Assembly: GCF_013085465.1 (NCBI RefSeq)
Contig: NZ_CP049838.1
Coordinates: 7,316,001-7,380,000 of the forward strand
Length of the DNA stretch: 64,000 nucleotides
Direction: 5' to 3'
Source: Streptomyces asoensis
GTDB taxonomy: Bacteria; Actinomycetota; Actinomycetes; Streptomycetales; Streptomycetaceae
Shown here piece by piece: positions 60,503 to 64,000 of this stretch. Under the pieces are notes generated by a model. It searched no databases, was not told the DNA's origin, and saw nothing but the letters and a program-made list of their open reading frames with translations. How positions within the stretch are numbered: position 1 is the stretch's first letter; the number at the start of each line of letters is the position of its first letter. The position numbers and the translations under genes were made by a program.

Positions 60503-62383
60503 ATGACGAATCACAGCGAAACCACTGGATCATCCGAAAACGGCGACCTCGCCGGACGGGACGGACGTGAGCACCCGGCCTATGTCAGCCACACGATGTA
60601 CGACGGAGCTGTCGGGTACGGCGCAAGCCCCGCCGACCACCAGGTCACCCTGCGCACTCCGGGGGAGCTCGCCGACGCTCTGCCCTACCTGCTCGGGTAC
60701 CGGCCGGAGGACAGCATCGTCCTGGTCGCCCTGCACGACCGCGGCGGACGAGGCCGGTTCGGCGGCCGGGCCCGGCTCGGCATTCCCGCGAACCCGGACG
60801 ACTGGGGAGCCGTCGCCCAGCAGTTGGCGCAAGGGCTCGTGAAGGGCAGCGAACGCCGGGGCACCCGTCCCGCGAACATGGTCGCCTACCTCTGCCAGGA
60901 ACCGGGGAAGGGGGAGACGGGCCGTCAGGTCATGGAGCGGCTCCAACCGTTGGCCCACCGACTACGTCTCGAATGCGGCCGCCTCGATGTCCCGGTGATC
61001 GAGGCGCTCTGTATCGCCGACGGCCGATTCTGGTCGTACTGCTGCGGGGGCAAGGGCTGCTGCCCGGTCGAAGGGGTGGCGATGGGCCTGCCAGGCACCT
61101 CGGTGCTGGCCGCGGCCGCGACCTACGCGGGGATCCAGGTCCGGGGCACCTTGCGCGAGTTGCGCGCCCGACTGCTGCCCCTGGAGACGGGTGCCGCACT
61201 GGAGCAGGAGATCGCCCTGGACACCGCCGGCATGGCGCTCGTCCCGAGGATCCTCGACGAGGCGAGTCGCGCGGCGGTGGCCGACGAGACGCTGGACCTG
61301 GCCGGACGGGTTGTGCGCCGCCTCGCCGAGGCGCCCGTCGTGCCGGGCGCTCTCATGGCGGACCGCCGAGACGACGAACTGCTCGGATTCGACGAGGCCG
61401 CGGCTTTGATTCTCGGCCTTCAGGACCGGGTGACGCGTGACCGGGCGGCCGGGTGGATGGAGGGCGACGAGGCGGCTCCCGCCCTGCGTCTCTGGCGGGC
61501 ACTGGCACGGCGCTGCGTCGGACCCTACGGCGAACACGCGGCGGCGCCCCTCACCCTCGCCGGTTGGGTCGCCTGGTCCAGCGGCGATGACCTCGAGGCA
61601 AGGGAAGCCCTCGCCATGGCTCTGGGTGCGGACCCGGACTATCTGTTCGCCCGCCTCCTGCACCAGGCCTGCAACGAGGGCCTCGACCCCGAGTCGGTAC
61701 GACGCTGCCTGCGCGGCGAGCGCGAGGGACGCGGGCTGCCCACGGCAGCGGAGACGCCTGGCAAGACGGCTGCGGCCGAGGGCTCCGAAGGTGCCGAGGG
61801 CCCGCAGGACCCCGGCGGGACGGAGTTCCGCGCAGGCCTGTGCGGAACCGAGAGGGGAGACGCGTCCACCGACCTCCGGTGTCCAGAGGCGGAGAATCAC
61901 CCCGGCGAGGGAAGCTGCCCCGACCAGGGGAACTGCTCCGCGGATGAAGACAGCTCCGCCGAAGAGATCCGCTCCGGCGAACCCAACGACGTAGACGGCG
62001 CCGACGAAGCCGAGCACGAGGACCGTCCCGGCGAAGGGCACGGCGCCTCCGGCCCGCACACTCCAGCCACCTGCGCATCAGAACCTGTGCCGGTACCCGC
62101 TCCCACGGCTTCTCGCAGGCGTCGCCGTGTCCGCCCCGCCGGTGCCGAAGCGGCCCACGCACCGGCTGTGGCCGGAGCGGAGGAAAGCCAGGAACCGGAA
62201 CGCCGCGCACGGGGAACGAACGAGCTTCGCGCTCGCGCACCGAGGTCGCACGTCACGCGCCCTTCCGCGCCGAGCCGAGGAGGATCCCGAACCCGCCCGG
62301 TGGGGAAGGCCTCCGCGCGGCGCCGTGACGAATGCCCGGAAGGCCTGCGGTCCGACAGCGACGACACCACGGGGAAGGGGTGA
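60503..62383 (+). CDS. DUF4192 domain-containing protein
   Basis: 626 residues. The DUF4192 region covers about residues 45-400: [31 protein letters not shown], then [16 protein letters not shown] and [41 protein letters not shown]. The remaining 200 residues are low-complexity (Glu, Gly, Ser, Cys, Pro, Arg). The domain is actinobacterial and of unknown function. It diverges from recQ over a 164-bp region with a DnaA-box-like site. Confidence 0.85.
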   Translation: MTNHSETTGSSENGDLAGRDGREHPAYVSHTMYDGAVGYGASPADHQVTLRTPGELADALPYLLGYRPEDSIVLVALHDRGGRGRFGGRARLGIPANPDDWGAVAQQLAQGLVKGSERRGTRPANMVAYLCQEPGKGETGRQVMERLQPLAHRLRLECGRLDVPVIEALCIADGRFWSYCCGGKGCCPVEGVAMGLPGTSVLAAAATYAGIQVRGTLRELRARLLPLETGAALEQEIALDTAGMALVPRILDEASRAAVADETLDLAGRVVRRLAEAPVVPGALMADRRDDELLGFDEAAALILGLQDRVTRDRAAGWMEGDEAAPALRLWRALARRCVGPYGEHAAAPLTLAGWVAWSSGDDLEAREALAMALGADPDYLFARLLHQACNEGLDPESVRRCLRGEREGRGLPTAAETPGKTAAAEGSEGAEGPQDPGGTEFRAGLCGTERGDASTDLRCPEAENHPGEGSCPDQGNCSADEDSSAEEIRSGEPNDVDGADEAEHEDRPGEGHGASGPHTPATCASEPVPVPAPTASRRRRRVRPAGAEAAHAPAVAGAEESQEPERRARGTNELRARAPRSHVTRPSAPSRGGSRTRPVGKASARRRDECPEGLRSDSDDTTGKG

Positions 62384-62744
62384 CGCCCGTTCTGCCGCCG
62401 CGGTGAAGGACGGCGTCCTGCGTGTGCGGCCGACGACGACCGAAGCCGGGCCGACACCCTGCCCTGCCCGGTGAACGCCTGCGGCCGGACATCCCGCCCA
62501 AGTCGACCGGTGTGGCCGCGCAGTCGGCACGGCGGGCCCCGAAAACGGCCCGGCGTGTCCGGATCCGGAGGCCATTCGGTGGGGCCTGCGCCCCAGGGGC
62601 GTGACCTGGGGGAGTCCCGCCCCGTTCACCTGAGTGGCGGAACGCCTGCATGGGTCGTGCCGCCGCAGCGCACCCGCCCTGCCGGAGCCGTCCACCCGGC
62701 CTCGACCATGCCCGAGGCGCACAGAGAGCAGAAGAAGTCACCGC
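62384..62744. other. Intergenic region
   Basis: 361 bp with no clear gene, palindrome or terminator; it must carry the promoter of the gene starting at 62745. Confidence 0.5.
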
Positions 62745-64000
62745 ATGCATCAGCCGACTCCGCCCTCCACCGCCGACGAACGCTCCAGCTACGACACCTC
62801 GACGCCGGTCCCTGGCGCGGGAACCGACCCACCGCTCGCGGACGGGCCAGGTCCGCGGCTGGCCGGATGTCCCGGCGAGGGCCGGCGCACCTCACCACCC
62901 GCTCCACCCATCGGGCCGGAGGGAGACCCGCGCCTGTCCACCGGGCCGGGCATCCTTGGCACGTCCACCTACCCATCGGCCGGCACAGCGCGTCGCCCGC
63001 CGCCGCCCTCGTCCAGAGGCGCCGGACCTCCGCCCGGGACGCCGACCCGGCCTCGCTCGGTCGGCCTGCCTCCCGCCCACACGGCGATGATCTGCGTCGC
63101 CCTGCCGGGCCTCGCCATCTCGACGGAACAGGGGCAGCTGACGGGACATGGATTGGAGGGGTTCTACCGGGCGGGCCGGCGCGTTCTGTCCCGTTGCCAG
63201 GTGCGGGTGGCGGGACGCGAACCGCTGGCCGTCCAGGCCCGGATGACCTCGGCGGACCGGGCCCGTTTCGTCGGCACACTCCGTGTCACACCGCACGGCG
63301 GCCCGGACCCGGACATCGTCGTCGAGCGGACCCGCTCCGCGGACGGCACGGAACTGATCATGCTGCACAGCGCCGCGGCCCGGACGCTGCGCCTCCCGGT
63401 CGAGGTGGCGCTCGGCACCGATCTGGCCGACCTGGGGGCGATCGCGTCCGGCTCCGTGGGGCCCGAACTGGCCGCCAGCGTCCACGATTCCGGTCTGCGA
63501 TGGTCCTGTGTCGCCGGGGCCTCGAGCGTCACGGCCGACCCGCCCCCGGCCGACGCGATCGCCTCCGCGGGTCTGCTGCGCTGGGACTTCGACGTGCCTC
63601 CAGGCGGCACCGTCCGTGTGGAGTTGAGGGTCCGCCTGGACGGTGCGGGACCGGTCCGAGCCGTGGGGCGGGCGGCCACGAGCCCGTTGGCTCCGGCACA
63701 GGCGACGGGCGACGATCCACGCGTCCGGGCGCTCCTGGCGACGAGCGTCGCGGATCTTCAGGCCCTGTTGGTGCGAGACCCCGCGCACCCCGCGGACACC
63801 CACCTCGCGGCAGGGGCGCCGTGGCGCTGCGGCCTGGCACCGGCGGACGCACTTGCCGCGGCCCGCATGACACTGCCTCTCGGAACCCGCCTCGCCTCGG
63901 GCACGCTGCGCACCCTGGCCCGTACACAGATCACGGCTCCAGGGTCACGGGACGGCATGATCCCCGGCCCGCGTCGGGACGCGGGCGCGCACCTTCCGCC
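62745..64000 (+). CDS. Glycogen-debranching N-terminal domain protein (cut by window end)
   Basis: 418 codons are present and the frame is still open at 64000. The first 110 residues are Pro-rich and disordered. Then comes the N-terminal domain of amylo-alpha-1,6-glucosidase-type proteins: ICVALPGLAISTEQGQLTGHGLEGFYRAGRRVLSRCQVRVAGREPLAVQARM, followed by the paired beta-strands TLRVTPHGGPDPDIVVERTRSADGTELIMLHS. The catalytic GH part would lie beyond the window. ATG 62745 is the first Met in frame. Confidence 0.8.
   Translation, partial: MHQPTPPSTADERSSYDTSTPVPGAGTDPPLADGPGPRLAGCPGEGRRTSPPAPPIGPEGDPRLSTGPGILGTSTYPSAGTARRPPPPSSRGAGPPPGTPTRPRSVGLPPAHTAMICVALPGLAISTEQGQLTGHGLEGFYRAGRRVLSRCQVRVAGREPLAVQARMTSADRARFVGTLRVTPHGGPDPDIVVERTRSADGTELIMLHSAAARTLRLPVEVALGTDLADLGAIASGSVGPELAASVHDSGLRWSCVAGASSVTADPPPADAIASAGLLRWDFDVPPGGTVRVELRVRLDGAGPVRAVGRAATSPLAPAQATGDDPRVRALLATSVADLQALLVRDPAHPADTHLAAGAPWRCGLAPADALAAARMTLPLGTRLASGTLRTLARTQITAPGSRDGMIPGPRRDAGAHLP

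Overview
The window is a high-GC actinobacterial chromosome segment, almost certainly from a Streptomyces. The evidence is the very high G/C at third codon positions, many GTG and TTG starts, rare TTA codons, and a gene order matching the conserved core of Streptomyces chromosomes: recA-recX, gluABCD, miaB, miaA-dapF, a long RelA/SpoT homologue, hflX, dinG, lexA, nrdR-nrdJ, rnhB, recQ. All calls come from reading the sequence; no database search was run.

Layout. 1-2160: SOS-controlled recA-recX. 2251-4103: a winged-helix regulator that seems to carry the tail of a lost transporter, and a sugar-type binding lipoprotein. 4125-5267: a cysteine dioxygenase-rhodanese operon preceded by a Cys-rich leader peptide that looks leaderless. 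5459-7081: a flavin monooxygenase. 7333-10116: an accessory islet bounded by decayed transposases. It holds an orphan LuxR-type regulator with two TTA codons and two tandem paralogous small secreted proteins with four conserved cysteines. 10324-13652: the glutamate ABC importer gluDCBA. 13967-23037: two two-component systems, an orphan TAXI binding protein, a MazG-like protein, a TTA-containing lipoprotein and a CPA2 antiporter with its regulatory subunit. 23220-28949: tRNA modification (miaB, miaA), dapF and small conserved genes. 29250-34756: a RelA/SpoT homologue, an M1 peptidase and hflX. 34832-37459: tandem secreted serine proteases. 37818-42368: a partial NRPS-independent siderophore cassette. 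42541-49652: DNA repair and deoxynucleotide supply (dinG, lexA, nrdR, nrdJ). 49780-56289: TerD-like, YdbC-like, phosphatase, ADP-ribosylglycohydrolase, a TetR/MFS pair with clear operators, and rnhB. 56358-64000: conserved hypotheticals, recQ fused to a phosphoribosyltransferase-like tail, a DUF4192 gene, and the start of a glycogen-debranching-type gene cut by the window edge.

Genes that work together. recA, lexA, dinG and recQ form a repair theme, with SOS boxes visible at recA and lexA. nrdR is the repressor of ribonucleotide reductase genes such as nrdJ. gluABCD, the two kinase/regulator pairs and the antiporter pair are self-contained modules.

Most notable observations: the TTA-regulated secreted-protein islet, the leaderless Cys leader peptide, the recQ-PRTase fusion, duplicated TetR operators, a recurring CACGCGCGCGTG palindrome, several probable leaderless promoters, and a 9-bp tandem repeat before a histidine kinase gene.
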